Source: an uncultured Bacilli bacterium (GTDB lineage Bacteria > Bacillota_I > Bacilli_A > RF39 > UBA660). From it: a stretch of 39,704 nt of DNA. A program made the translations under genes and the position numbers. The notes beneath the pieces were generated by a model. That model was not told the origin of the DNA and searched no databases. It was given only the letters and a program-made list of their open reading frames with translations. Below are positions 1 to 8,265 of this stretch, piece by piece; within the stretch, counting starts at the first letter, position 1, and every line of letters starts with the position of its first letter. The DNA is taken from contig CAKOLK010000008.1 in NCBI GenBank assembly GCA_934096275.1, forward strand, positions 1-39,704, given 5' to 3'.

Positions 1-23
1 CTTACATTGTATCATAGGTAATT

Positions 24-49
24 CTATGTGTCTTTTTTTATGTCACAAT
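24..49. mobile_element. Probable terminal inverted repeat of an IS3-type element
   Basis: Read on the minus strand, this segment (TTGTGACATAAAAAAAGACA then CATAG) resembles the plus-strand sequence at 39633-39655 (TTGTCAACAAAAAGTAGACA then CTA). Both have a TTGT(C/G)A start, an A-rich middle and AGACAC. The right-hand copy follows an IS3-type transposase tail, so this is probably the opposite end of the same kind of element, with the rest left of base 1. The exact boundary cannot be set from one side. Confidence 0.45.
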
Positions 50-69
50 CGGACACTTAATTTTTCAAT

Positions 70-106
70 TTATAAATCTCTAGACTGCTAGTCTAAAGAT
101 TTATAA
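70..106. repeat. Long perfect-type hairpin
   Basis: TTATAAATCT (70-79) and TAGACT (81-86) pair with AGTCTA (90-95) and AGATTTATAA (97-106). Only one C/A mismatch interrupts 16 pairs around a GCT loop. There is no T tract on either side, so it is not a typical terminator. It lies just inside the putative insertion-sequence end. It could be a recombination site or a remnant of another element. Confidence 0.55.
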
Positions 107-176
107 GTAAACAAAATTAATAATTAAGGTTTATCATTTTTATTCAACAAAAAAGAGCATTCGTTCTCTCTTTCCA

Positions 177-197
177 CCGATATACCAAATATATCGG
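177..197. repeat. Stem-loop downstream of the small hypothetical gene
   Basis: CCGATATA and TATATCGG form an 8-bp stem with a CCAAA loop. It lies about 50 bases past the stop of the minus-strand gene at 246-536. A second, weaker structure (AGAG/CTCT followed by six T on the minus strand, near 153-170) is next to it, and the two together may end the transcript. Neither is a textbook terminator. Confidence 0.35.
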
Positions 198-245
198 AAT
201 CATATCAATATAGATCACAGCAAAAAACATCATTTTTGTCTATAA

Positions 246-536
246 TCAAACTCTAACTAATTTCTTCTCAGTATCCTCATGATCAGCAAGATCTTCATAC
301 AACTCTAACTCTTCATCTATTTTAGATAGAATATTTTGTCTTTCTAACTCGTTAAGACACTGAAGCATTAAATAAAACTCTATTGCTTCATTAAAATCAA
401 AGTCAAATAATACATTAGAAACCATATATGATGATGAAAATAATACTATTGCCTTTAACACCATATAAAACTTATTTTTATACTTTTTCTTTAATTCTAA
501 TAAATATAAAACTACATCATTATTATTTTCCATCAT
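246..536 (-). CDS. Hypothetical protein, 96 residues
   Basis: I do not recognise this family. The product is a small, probably helical protein with a hydrophobic stretch at about residues 25-45 and a strongly acidic C-terminal third rich in Glu and Asp. The start is supported by AAAGGAG five bases upstream of ATG. The ATG lies inside the 3' end of the HD-domain gene, overlapping it by 14 bases, so the two are probably translated from one mRNA and may be functionally linked. Confidence 0.6.
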   Translation of the reverse strand: MMENNNDVVLYLLELKKKYKNKFYMVLKAIVLFSSSYMVSNVLFDFDFNEAIEFYLMLQCLNELERQNILSKIDEELELYEDLADHEDTEKKLVRV

Positions 537-1233
537 ACACTCTCCTTTTACTTTTTATATCTTGATAATTATATAAAAGTTCATAAGCCAAATAAACCAT
601 TTCTAAAGATACATCAGTCCTTAAATACTTAGTATTAAGACCCCATCCATTACCACGTACTCTATCAAGTCCATCAGAGTCTTTTAAAATATTACAAAGT
701 ATTCTTAATCTTTCTATATCATTAACATCATATATCTTAGCAATATTTAAAAATAATTCATCATTAACACTATGATAGGTTACCATAGCGGATAGTATCT
801 TCATATCATTTTTATTAAAGTCCTCAAATGACTCAAGTTTTTTAGCACTTCTTAAACCATGAAGATCATCCTCATTATCATTTACTCTTCCAATATCATG
901 ATACTTACAGGCCTCGAGAAGTATTTTCATATCACATTTATCTAATTTATATTTAAGTCCCATATAATATCCATATAAACTAACTCTTATATTATGATCA
1001 ATTCCATGAATATCACTATTATAAATATATTTTATTTTGATGTTTTCTAAACTATTTATAAGTATATCTTTATTATAGTTAATTTCACTAATAAACTCAT
1101 TTAAAGTAATTTGATTAGATAAGTTTTTATTTTTTTCATTCATATATTTAAAGTAAGACATAAAAGATGGATCAATCTCTTTAAAACTTTCTTCATTTAA
1201 TAATTGTTCATAAATCTCTAGTTCTTTTTTCAT
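523..1233 (-). CDS. HD-domain phosphohydrolase-like protein
   Basis: This protein of about 236 residues carries an HD-type metal site. In the ATG-started protein these are a His in IDHN near residue 80, the HD pair at about 112-113 (YHDIGR), a His near 125, a His near 154 (TYHS), and an Asp cluster near 185-189 (DSDGLD). This arrangement is seen in small predicted HD hydrolases acting on nucleotides or phosphoesters; the substrate cannot be told. A longer reading from TTG at 1251 is possible, but ATG at 1233 is better placed. No Shine-Dalgarno is visible, and a -10 TATAAT sits only 6 bases before the ATG, which suggests a leaderless mRNA. It is followed by an overlapping small gene. Confidence 0.7.
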   Translation of the reverse strand: MKKELEIYEQLLNEESFKEIDPSFMSYFKYMNEKNKNLSNQITLNEFISEINYNKDILINSLENIKIKYIYNSDIHGIDHNIRVSLYGYYMGLKYKLDKCDMKILLEACKYHDIGRVNDNEDDLHGLRSAKKLESFEDFNKNDMKILSAMVTYHSVNDELFLNIAKIYDVNDIERLRILCNILKDSDGLDRVRGNGWGLNTKYLRTDVSLEMVYLAYELLYNYQDIKSKRRVYDGK

Positions 1234-1239
1234 AATCTT

Positions 1240-1269
1240 ATTATAAAACAAATAAGTAATAAATTACAA
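1240..1269 (-). promoter_or_regulatory. Promoter placing the transcript start at the HD-gene ATG
   Basis: On the minus strand TTGTAA (1264-1269) and TATAAT (1240-1245) are separated by 18 bases. A start about seven bases after the -10 falls on or next to the ATG at 1233, and there is no ribosome site between them. The -35 also lies in the T-rich tail downstream of typA. Confidence 0.5.
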
Positions 1270-1281
1270 GAAAAAAAGATA

Positions 1282-3093
1282 TTAGTTCTTAGATTGAACT
1301 CTATATCTTTCTTTTTCATCTAATATTTTCTTTCTTAATCTTATAGCATCAGGAGTTATTTCAACATACTCATCATCTTCGATAAACTCTAATGCTTCTT
1401 CAAGAGTAAACTTCTTAGGATTTATTAAAGTTAAAGCTTCATCACTACCAGCTGCTCTTGTATTAGTAAGTTGTTTATTCTTACATGGATTAACATTTAA
1501 ATCATTATCTCTATTATGAATACCAATTATCATACCTTCATATACATCAACAGATGGACCAACGATCATTGTACCACGATCACTTAAATTAAATAATGAA
1601 TATGCCATAGTAGTACCATTTTCACATGAAACAAGTACACCATTCTTTCTACCTTTAATTACACCAGCATATGGTTTATAATCATCAAAACTTCTTACCA
1701 TAATACCTTCACCTTTAGTATTAGTAATAAAGTTACTACGATATCCAATTAAACCACGAGTAGGAACAGAGAACACTATTCTAGTATAATTTTCATTATT
1801 AGATAATTCTTCCATAATTCCTTTTCTTTCATTTAAATCATTTATAACAGTACCACTGTAATCATTAGGAACATTTATTATTACCTTTTCATATGGTTCC
1901 ATCTTAACACCATCTATTTCTTTATATAAAACTTCTGGTTTAGAAACAGATAACTCATAACCTTCTCTTCTCATTTTTTCAAGTAAAATAGATAAATGAA
2001 GTTCACCACGTCCTGACACTTTATAACCATCAGAATTAGTAAGAGGTTCTACCTTTAACCCAACATTAGTTTCAAGTTCTCTATCTAATCTTTCTTTAAT
2101 ATGTCTATTAGTCAAGAACTTACCACTTCTTCCTGCGAATGGACTTGAATTAACTACAAAGTTCATTGATAAAGTTGGTTCTTCTATTTCAATAGGATCA
2201 AGTGGAACAACATTATTTACATCACAAATAGTATCTCCAACATGAATATCTGGACTTGTTTGTACAGTAACTATTTCTCCGTATTTAGCAGAGCTAACTT
2301 CTTTTTTCTTAATTCCTTCATTTACAAATATTTTACCAACACGATTATTTATAACAGTACCATCATTCTTACTAATAGCAACCATACTACCACTTTTTAA
2401 AACACCCTTTGTTATACGACCAATACCCATTCTTCCTAAATAATCATCATATTCTAGTGATGATATTTGAAGTTGTAATGGATCATCTTCACTACCAGTA
2501 TAAACATCAGTATGAGAAATAATAGTATCTAAAAGTGGAGTTATATCATTAGATTCATCATCTAAATTAAGTTTAGCTATACCAGAACGCGCTATTCCAT
2601 ATACAATTGGAAAATCTAATTGCTTATCATTTGCATCTAATTCTACAAATAAATCAAATGTCATATTTACTACATCATCAATTCTTGCATCCTTCTTATC
2701 AATCTTATTTATAAATAAAATAGGATTTAGATTTTGCTTTAAAGCTTGATGAAGCACAAACCTAGTCTGAGGCATAACCCCCTCAGCAGAATCTACAAGT
2801 AATACAACTGTATCAACAGTCTTAATAATACGTTCTACTTCACTTGAAAAATCAGCATGTCCTGGAGTATCCACTATATTAATTTTATAATCTTTATATC
2901 TAACAGAACAATTCTTAGAATAAATAGTAATACCTCTTTCCTTTTCCAAATCATTACTATCCATTATTTGTTGTTCGCCAGTATCCTTTTCTAATGCACC
3001 ACATTGTGACAATAATGCATCTACTAAAGTACTCTTTCCCACATCAACATGCGCCACTACCGCTATATTAATAATTTTTTCATCTTTATTCAT
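1282..3093 (-). CDS. typA: Ribosome-associated GTPase TypA/BipA
   Basis: TypA/BipA is a ribosome-binding translational GTPase involved in ribosome assembly and stress or cold adaptation. The G1 motif AHVDVGKST is at residues 14-22, followed by the RGITI switch I motif, DTPGHADF (G3) and NKIDK (G4). An EF-G-like domain and the TypA C-terminal region (SYSLFNLSDRG, NPCKNKQLTN) follow. Its length of about 603 residues matches the family. I chose the ATG at 3093 rather than one 19 codons upstream because AGAGGTGG precedes it and the conserved N-terminus begins there. Confidence 0.96.
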   Translation of the reverse strand: MNKDEKIINIAVVAHVDVGKSTLVDALLSQCGALEKDTGEQQIMDSNDLEKERGITIYSKNCSVRYKDYKINIVDTPGHADFSSEVERIIKTVDTVVLLVDSAEGVMPQTRFVLHQALKQNLNPILFINKIDKKDARIDDVVNMTFDLFVELDANDKQLDFPIVYGIARSGIAKLNLDDESNDITPLLDTIISHTDVYTGSEDDPLQLQISSLEYDDYLGRMGIGRITKGVLKSGSMVAISKNDGTVINNRVGKIFVNEGIKKKEVSSAKYGEIVTVQTSPDIHVGDTICDVNNVVPLDPIEIEEPTLSMNFVVNSSPFAGRSGKFLTNRHIKERLDRELETNVGLKVEPLTNSDGYKVSGRGELHLSILLEKMRREGYELSVSKPEVLYKEIDGVKMEPYEKVIINVPNDYSGTVINDLNERKGIMEELSNNENYTRIVFSVPTRGLIGYRSNFITNTKGEGIMVRSFDDYKPYAGVIKGRKNGVLVSCENGTTMAYSLFNLSDRGTMIVGPSVDVYEGMIIGIHNRDNDLNVNPCKNKQLTNTRAAGSDEALTLINPKKFTLEEALEFIEDDEYVEITPDAIRLRKKILDEKERYRVQSKN

Positions 3094-3160
3094 TTTACCA
3101 CCTCTTATATGCGACTTGTAAATTATATCACAAAATAGTACAAAATACAATAAAATTGCA

Positions 3161-3208
3161 AAAAAAAGGACTCTCCACTTTTTAATAGATGTAAAAAGTG
3201 AACTCTCC
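3161..3208 (-). terminator. Possible terminator after the secreted-protein gene
   Basis: On the minus strand ACTTTTT and AAAAAGT (3177-3199) can form a 7-bp stem. It is flanked by direct repeats GGAGAGTTC and GGAGAGTCC, and a T-rich run (3161-3167) follows. The T run starts nine bases after the stem, which is unusual. Confidence 0.35.
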
Positions 3209-3342
3209 CTTATATATTAATTCATAGTCTTTAACATGATGCCCTAATGAAAATGCTTTTATAAAAAATAACCCCACTGTATCGCGGAGCCTTATTTAAA
3301 ATCTACCCCAATAAAAAGTACAGAGTCATTTTCTACTGCTCG

Positions 3343-3363
3343 CCGCAAGATTTTACCTTGCAG
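3343..3363. repeat. Small GC-rich stem-loop after the putative variable repeat
   Basis: On the minus strand CTGCAAG and CTTGCGG form a 7-bp stem (one T/G pair) with a 7-base loop, starting 15 bases after the stop codon. Bordetella-phage-type diversity-generating retroelements have a hairpin or cruciform just downstream of the variable repeat, and this one sits at the expected place. The surrounding 3250-3378 region is non-coding and clearly richer in GC than its neighbours. Confidence 0.4.
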
Positions 3364-3378
3364 GCTCGCTCAAATCAC

Positions 3379-4812
3379 TCAACTGATACTAAGCATATAC
3401 GGTTTTTGAGAAGTTCCTTCTCCACCTGAAATCTTTACGTTAGATGAAAGACTTAGGACTGGGCGCACGGCAAACTCGTTGCGGTGGACGCTGTGGCCGC
3501 CATTGACAGAGCCACTCGAATACACACGGAAAGCATAGCTGGAATTGCCTGAAACCTGCGGAAGCAACCATGTATATACACTTTTATCTAACCAATTATT
3601 TGTGGTTTTACAACTTGCTGAAGCATCATAATCATATAAGTTGCTTGTACATTTTTTTGATGCAGCATATCCATAATCACTTGCATACATTATTGCTATC
3701 TTTTTAGAGGCATCATTTTGCATTATAGGATTTGTACCATAGTAATAGCCTGTTCTATTTGCATTATTTTTTCTTTCATATTGCCACATTATATCTGATG
3801 TGAATCTTAGATGATCATTGTATCCTCCGAGATAGTATTTTGCTGTTCCAATCATGTTTTTTGCATCAGTTGATAAAGTATTATAATAATCATTATTTAA
3901 ATATGTATTTAATGTTCCTGCTACCCAATTATTTGATTCAGTTTCATTCCATTTCTTATTTCCCATTGAAGTATCCCTTATTATCTTAAATCTATTTTCT
4001 ACATTACCATTTGTATCTTCAGTAGGGATTATTCCAATTATTCTCCATGTTTCATTATTGAATGTTACATAGTTTTTTACTACTGAATCTCCTCCACGAT
4101 ATCTACACTCTGTTGCAAAATTATTATCTACTTGTAATGTATTATCTATTGTGTGAGTTATTAGTTCTAATCCCTTTTGTCCTACATTTGCTTGTGCAAA
4201 CTCTGTCGCAGTTAATCCTTTAACAGGTGCCGCTTCATTATTAATATTTACTCTAAACTTATATGAATATTTTTTTTCATTAAGTTTAGCTGTATCTACA
4301 CTCTCATCAATCCATGCTCTAAGTCTATAACTTGTTACTACTTCACCTTTATTATTTGAAAATATTTCTTCTTTAGAACTTAAAGCTTTATTATTTAACT
4401 TTTCTATTGTTGTAGGTTCAACTACTACTGTCTCAGTACCACTTTCTACTTTAGTAAGATATACTTTTATCTCATTATCACTCAAAGGGTTATCCACAGT
4501 TATTGGTTCTAGTACTATGTTATAATTTAGTTTTCTCTTTGTATCATCATTTGCTCTAGTCCTAATATAAGAAAGAACTTGAAAGTCAAAGTAATTAGTA
4601 AGTACTTTACCTTCTTCATCTTTTATAGGTAATGCATTATTCATTCCTATTTCATTTGTTTCAGTATAACTCATCTTTACTTGACCAGTAGTTATACTAT
4701 TATTACCAGTAAGTAGTTCACTATTCCATAATGCATATGTTCCCACTGATATTAATGCTATTAAAAATACTGACAATACTATTAATAATACCTTTTTCTT
4801 TTTAGTTTCCAT
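3379..4812 (-). CDS. Secreted SipW-type protein with hypervariable C-terminal domain
   Basis: A 477-residue surface or secreted protein. The N-terminus has lysines, a hydrophobic stretch (about residues 7-26), then GTYALW and NNSITTGQVKM. This pattern is typical of SipW-processed TasA/camelysin-like proteins. The first ~230 residues closely match the paralogue at 10025-11536. The C-terminal half (RYRGGDSVV, WRIIGI, NTYLNNDYY, YYLGGY, AVRPVLSLSS, GTSQKPY) resembles the DUF6273-type domain of gut Bacillota. In codons at 3457-3558, 22 of 34 end in G or C, including eight consecutive NNC codons, unlike the rest of the gene. This looks like a retroelement variable repeat. ATG at 4812 follows AAGGAG; an extended -10 (TGGTATACT) lies upstream. 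The SipW and DUF6273 assignments are by pattern only. Confidence 0.75.
   Translation of the reverse strand: METKKKKVLLIVLSVFLIALISVGTYALWNSELLTGNNSITTGQVKMSYTETNEIGMNNALPIKDEEGKVLTNYFDFQVLSYIRTRANDDTKRKLNYNIVLEPITVDNPLSDNEIKVYLTKVESGTETVVVEPTTIEKLNNKALSSKEEIFSNNKGEVVTSYRLRAWIDESVDTAKLNEKKYSYKFRVNINNEAAPVKGLTATEFAQANVGQKGLELITHTIDNTLQVDNNFATECRYRGGDSVVKNYVTFNNETWRIIGIIPTEDTNGNVENRFKIIRDTSMGNKKWNETESNNWVAGTLNTYLNNDYYNTLSTDAKNMIGTAKYYLGGYNDHLRFTSDIMWQYERKNNANRTGYYYGTNPIMQNDASKKIAIMYASDYGYAASKKCTSNLYDYDASASCKTTNNWLDKSVYTWLLPQVSGNSSYAFRVYSSGSVNGGHSVHRNEFAVRPVLSLSSNVKISGGEGTSQKPYMLSIS
3457..3558 (-). repeat. Putative DGR variable repeat (VR)
   Basis: This stretch encodes the diversified part of the preceding protein. 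Coding codons from 3501 down to 3478 are GGC GGC CAC AGC GTC CAC, then CGC AAC. All end in C while the first two positions are scrambled, as expected if a template of AAC codons was copied with adenine mutagenesis. The conserved, GC-rich flank GCCGTGCGCCCAGTC lies directly downstream, where an IMH-like region would be. No template repeat or reverse transcriptase is in the window. The true limits can only be found by aligning the template. Confidence 0.6.
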
Positions 4813-4885
4813 ATTTTTAACACTCCTTTTACTATAGTAATAGTATACCATTTTCGCGCAATTTTTACTATATTTTTTTATAAAA

Positions 4886-4912
4886 AAGCATCAACTCATT
4901 GAGTTGATACTT
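4886..4912 (-). terminator. Terminator of the dcw operon
   Basis: Read on the minus strand, AAGTATCAACTC and GAGTTGATGCTT form a 12-bp stem (one T/G pair) with an AAT loop, followed by a T-rich run. It begins directly after the pbpB stop codon. Confidence 0.85.
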
Positions 4913-7027
4913 CTAATTCTTAAACTCAAACTTAACACTAGTATCTTTCTTTATAGCAGTATTCTTTTTAACAGATTGACTACTTACATAACCATATCCT
5001 TTAAATGTACATTTTATATTTAAAAGATTACATACTGCTCTTACTTGTTTCTTAGAACACCCTTTTAAATCAGGTAATTTGTATTCACTGTCATTAGTAA
5101 GCAATATTATAGTATCATTTACATTTACTACATTTTCTTTTTCTGGATATTGATTAATAACTTTATTACCATTACCTAACACTAAGTAATTTATTTTATT
5201 CTTCTTTAATGTTTGTTTTACTTTTGATAAATCTCTATTGATATAATTTTCTACTTTATAATTATTTATAGTTTTATCTTCAACTGTATCATATATTTCT
5301 AAATACTTACTAACATTTTTTACTATTGGTTTTACAGTATTATAAAGAGGAGCAGAACTACCATATAAAGAATCTTTTACTGATATAAATACAATCACTT
5401 CAGGATCATCTTTGGGCCACATACCTGCGAATGACTTAATAGCACGAGTTTCATCACCATAATATCTACCAGTTTTAGCATTAACATATTGAGCAGTACC
5501 AGTCTTACCAATCAAATCATATCCTTTTAAATAATAACCAGTCCCAGTAGCATAAGGAGATGATGAATGAACAACATCATACATTAAATCTTTCATCTTT
5601 TCTACTGTTTCATGTGATGCAACAGTACCAAGTTCTTCTTTTTGCCCTTTAAACACAACTTTATTATTTTCATCCACTACTTTATCAATAATATATGGCT
5701 TTAACATTACTCCATCATTTGCAATTGAAGTAAGTGCTTGTATATGTTGCATTTGAGTAGTCATAATACCTTGTCCAAAACCTGCATTAAATACTTCAGT
5801 TTCATACTTAAAGGAAATTTTTCCTTTTGCTTCATTAGAGAGTGTAATACCAGTCTTTTTACCAAAACCTAACTTCTCAAAATAATCAGCAAGAATAGTT
5901 TTATTCATATGTTTATCAATTAAGTTAATAATACCAACATTTGATGAATAAGCAAAACCTTCATCATATGTAATATCTCCAAAACCGCTTTTTAACCAGT
6001 CATAAATATTAGTACCATCAGAAGTAGTATACTTACCAGACTTAAACTTTTCATCACCTTTATAAGTACCAGCTTCCATCGCGGCCATATATGTATATGT
6101 TTTCATAACAGAACCAGGTTCATAAGCATAAGAAACATTATAATTATTCCAATCACTAACATTCATCTTATTAGGATCATAACTAGGTACCTGAGAAAGA
6201 GCAAGAATCTTTCCTGTTTTAGCATCCGCTAAAGTAATAGCCATCCAATCAAAACTATACTTATCTTTTGCATTAGCAATAGCTTCCTCAACAAAAAACT
6301 GAATATTAGAATCAACTGTTAAATAAACATCATTCCCATCAACTGCTTTTTTTGTCTTTTCCTTAGTACCAGCAATCTTATAACCATTTAAATCAGTCTG
6401 ATAAGTAGTATACCCATCAGTACCAGATAATACATCATTAAGCAATAACTCTAAACCATACTCCCCATTTACTTTACCATTTTCATCCCTTTTAGCATAA
6501 CCAAGTGTATATGATAAAAAGTTCCCATTTGGATAATATCTTTGTTCATCTGCGATGAAATCAATGCCAGGTAAATTAAGCTCTTTAATAGCATCCTTTT
6601 CAAGTTCAGTAAGTCCCTTACCAGCAGTACCAAACTCTACTTGATATAAATCTTGTTCTAATATTTTTAATATATCTTCATAAGACATCTTAATAACTTT
6701 AGATAATGCCTTAGCAGTAGCCTTCTTATCCTTTACATGATATAACTTACTTTCATTCTCACTACGAGACTCATCTAAATATGCAATCAAAGTATAAGAC
6801 GAAACATTAAGAGCTAAACTATCTCCCTTAGAATCATATATATTACCTCTTTTGGCACTAATACTCTTCTTTACAACACTACGAGAATCTGCAAACTCTT
6901 TTAGATTTGTACCCTCATAACTATCTTTAAATATCATATTAGAAAGTACAAATAAAAAAACAAAAAAACAAAAAAGAACAAAAATCAAAAAGAAGTTTAT
7001 CATTTTTATATTTTTGTTCTTATTCAT
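4913..7027 (-). CDS. pbpB: Septal penicillin-binding protein, class B, with PASTA domains
   Basis: A class B transpeptidase (PBP2/FtsI/PBP2x group) that cross-links septal peptidoglycan. A transmembrane anchor lies at about residues 8-33. The dimerisation region (SAKRGNIYD) follows, then the transpeptidase domain with active-site SVMK at 306-309, SSN at 361-363 and KTGT at 508-511. Two PASTA-like repeats fill about 590-645 and 648-704, as in Gram-positive PBP2x. Its position after ftsL in the mraZ-rsmH-ftsL-pbpB order supports the septal role. AGGTGAT precedes the ATG. Strong terminator immediately downstream. Confidence 0.93.
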   Translation of the reverse strand: MNKNKNIKMINFFLIFVLFCFFVFLFVLSNMIFKDSYEGTNLKEFADSRSVVKKSISAKRGNIYDSKGDSLALNVSSYTLIAYLDESRSENESKLYHVKDKKATAKALSKVIKMSYEDILKILEQDLYQVEFGTAGKGLTELEKDAIKELNLPGIDFIADEQRYYPNGNFLSYTLGYAKRDENGKVNGEYGLELLLNDVLSGTDGYTTYQTDLNGYKIAGTKEKTKKAVDGNDVYLTVDSNIQFFVEEAIANAKDKYSFDWMAITLADAKTGKILALSQVPSYDPNKMNVSDWNNYNVSYAYEPGSVMKTYTYMAAMEAGTYKGDEKFKSGKYTTSDGTNIYDWLKSGFGDITYDEGFAYSSNVGIINLIDKHMNKTILADYFEKLGFGKKTGITLSNEAKGKISFKYETEVFNAGFGQGIMTTQMQHIQALTSIANDGVMLKPYIIDKVVDENNKVVFKGQKEELGTVASHETVEKMKDLMYDVVHSSSPYATGTGYYLKGYDLIGKTGTAQYVNAKTGRYYGDETRAIKSFAGMWPKDDPEVIVFISVKDSLYGSSAPLYNTVKPIVKNVSKYLEIYDTVEDKTINNYKVENYINRDLSKVKQTLKKNKINYLVLGNGNKVINQYPEKENVVNVNDTIILLTNDSEYKLPDLKGCSKKQVRAVCNLLNIKCTFKGYGYVSSQSVKKNTAIKKDTSVKFEFKN

Positions 7028-7037
7028 TTATAATCAC

Positions 7038-7325
7038 CTACTCTATTGTTTTAACACTATTACTAGTATAACTCAATCCCACTTTTTTCGCAACCTTTTG
7101 TAAGTTTTCTAAAGATGCCAACTCATTAATCTTCATTTGTAAACTTTCATTAGACTTTTCTTGAGTAGAAACTTCTTCTTTAGTCACTTCAACATCATAA
7201 TTAGCCTTAGAAAGCAGTGATGAAGCACACACTGATGCAAATGGTGAAAATATTAATAATGCAATAGTTAAAGTAAGTAACTTTTTCTCAAAACCAGATA
7301 ACTTACTCTTCTTTTTTCTACTCAT
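7038..7325 (-). CDS. ftsL: Cell division protein FtsL
   Basis: A small bitopic protein that joins FtsB/DivIC and FtsQ/DivIB and activates FtsW-PBP septal synthesis. There is a basic N-terminal tail, one transmembrane helix at about 15-37, then a coiled-coil region (40-75) and a short tail containing LQKVAKKVGLSY, typical of FtsL. The size (95 residues) and place between rsmH and pbpB fit. AAGGAGG precedes the start. The family has little sequence conservation, so the call rests on architecture and gene order. Confidence 0.85.
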   Translation of the reverse strand: MSRKKKSKLSGFEKKLLTLTIALLIFSPFASVCASSLLSKANYDVEVTKEEVSTQEKSNESLQMKINELASLENLQKVAKKVGLSYTSNSVKTIE

Positions 7326-7337
7326 CTAAATCCCTCC

Positions 7338-8264
7338 TTATTTTACTCTTTCAATTACTCTTAACTTAGCACTTTTAGCACGACTATTATATTCTAACTC
7401 ACTTGAAGTTGGTAATATTGGTTTTTTTGTAATTAACTTAAAATCTGGTAAATGATCATCCTCAATAAAAGGATTACCCTTTACTAACTCATCAACATCA
7501 CTAACTTCTTTAAATATTCTTTTACATATCTTATCCTCAAGAGAATGAAATGTAATAACACATATTCTTCCTCCAACATTAAGTAAAGAAAGACTATCTC
7601 TTAAAGAAGTTTCAAACTCTTCAAGTTCATTATTTACTTCAATTCTTATTGCTTGAAATACTTTTTTAGCAGGATGTCCATTCCTTTTTTCTTTATATGG
7701 AATACATCTATCTATAATATCTACAAGCTCTAAAGTAGTAACAATCTCTTTTATACTTCTTTGTTTTTCTATTTCTTTAGCAATACGAAGTGCATGCTTT
7801 TCTTCTCCATATTCTCTAAATATTCTAGTAAGATCCTCCACTTTATAATTATTTACAATCTCATAAGCAGACAACTCACTATCCTGTTTCATCCTCATAT
7901 CAAGCTTAGCATCTCTCATATAACTAAAACCACGACTATCTTGATCTATTTCTGGTGATGAAATACCAAGGTCATATAAGATTCCATCTACTTTATCTAT
8001 TCCCTCATCTTGTAAACACTTCTTTATATTAATAAATCCGGTATTAAATATTTTGTAGTTATCTCCAATCTCATCTAACACTTTAGAACTATGATTAATT
8101 GCATCTATGTCTTTATCAAAGGCGAATAAAAACCCCTTTTTATTTCTTTTTAATATTTCCTTTGAATGACCAGCATAACCTAAAGTCATATCTACATATA
8201 ATCCACCATCTTTTATATTTAGATTATAAATTGATTCATTTAGTAAAACACTTTTATGTAACAT
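7338..8264 (-). CDS. rsmH: 16S rRNA (cytosine-1402-N4)-methyltransferase RsmH
   Basis: RsmH (MraW) methylates N4 of C1402 in 16S rRNA using S-adenosylmethionine. Conserved features are HKSVLLNE at the N-terminus, the SAM motif VDMTLGYAGHS, YDLGISSPEIDQDSRGFSY, AKKVFQAIRIEVNNEL and the ending NSRAKSAKLRVIERV. The chosen ATG at 8264 is one base after the mraZ stop (TAATATG) and begins MLHKSVLLNE, the usual family start; an alternative GTG-type start eight codons upstream is less likely. Coupling with mraZ translation is likely. Confidence 0.95.
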   Translation of the reverse strand: MLHKSVLLNESIYNLNIKDGGLYVDMTLGYAGHSKEILKRNKKGFLFAFDKDIDAINHSSKVLDEIGDNYKIFNTGFINIKKCLQDEGIDKVDGILYDLGISSPEIDQDSRGFSYMRDAKLDMRMKQDSELSAYEIVNNYKVEDLTRIFREYGEEKHALRIAKEIEKQRSIKEIVTTLELVDIIDRCIPYKEKRNGHPAKKVFQAIRIEVNNELEEFETSLRDSLSLLNVGGRICVITFHSLEDKICKRIFKEVSDVDELVKGNPFIEDDHLPDFKLITKKPILPTSSELEYNSRAKSAKLRVIERVK

Positions 8265-8265
8265 A

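Noticed and set aside
3240..3378. Template repeat or reverse transcriptase of the retroelement next to its target
   Set aside because: No second copy of the GC-rich flank was found by eye in the window, and no frame has reverse-transcriptase motifs. The region is too short for either.
7761..7958. Plus-strand open frame inside rsmH
   Set aside because: It is a low-complexity shadow of a well-conserved gene with no ribosome site.
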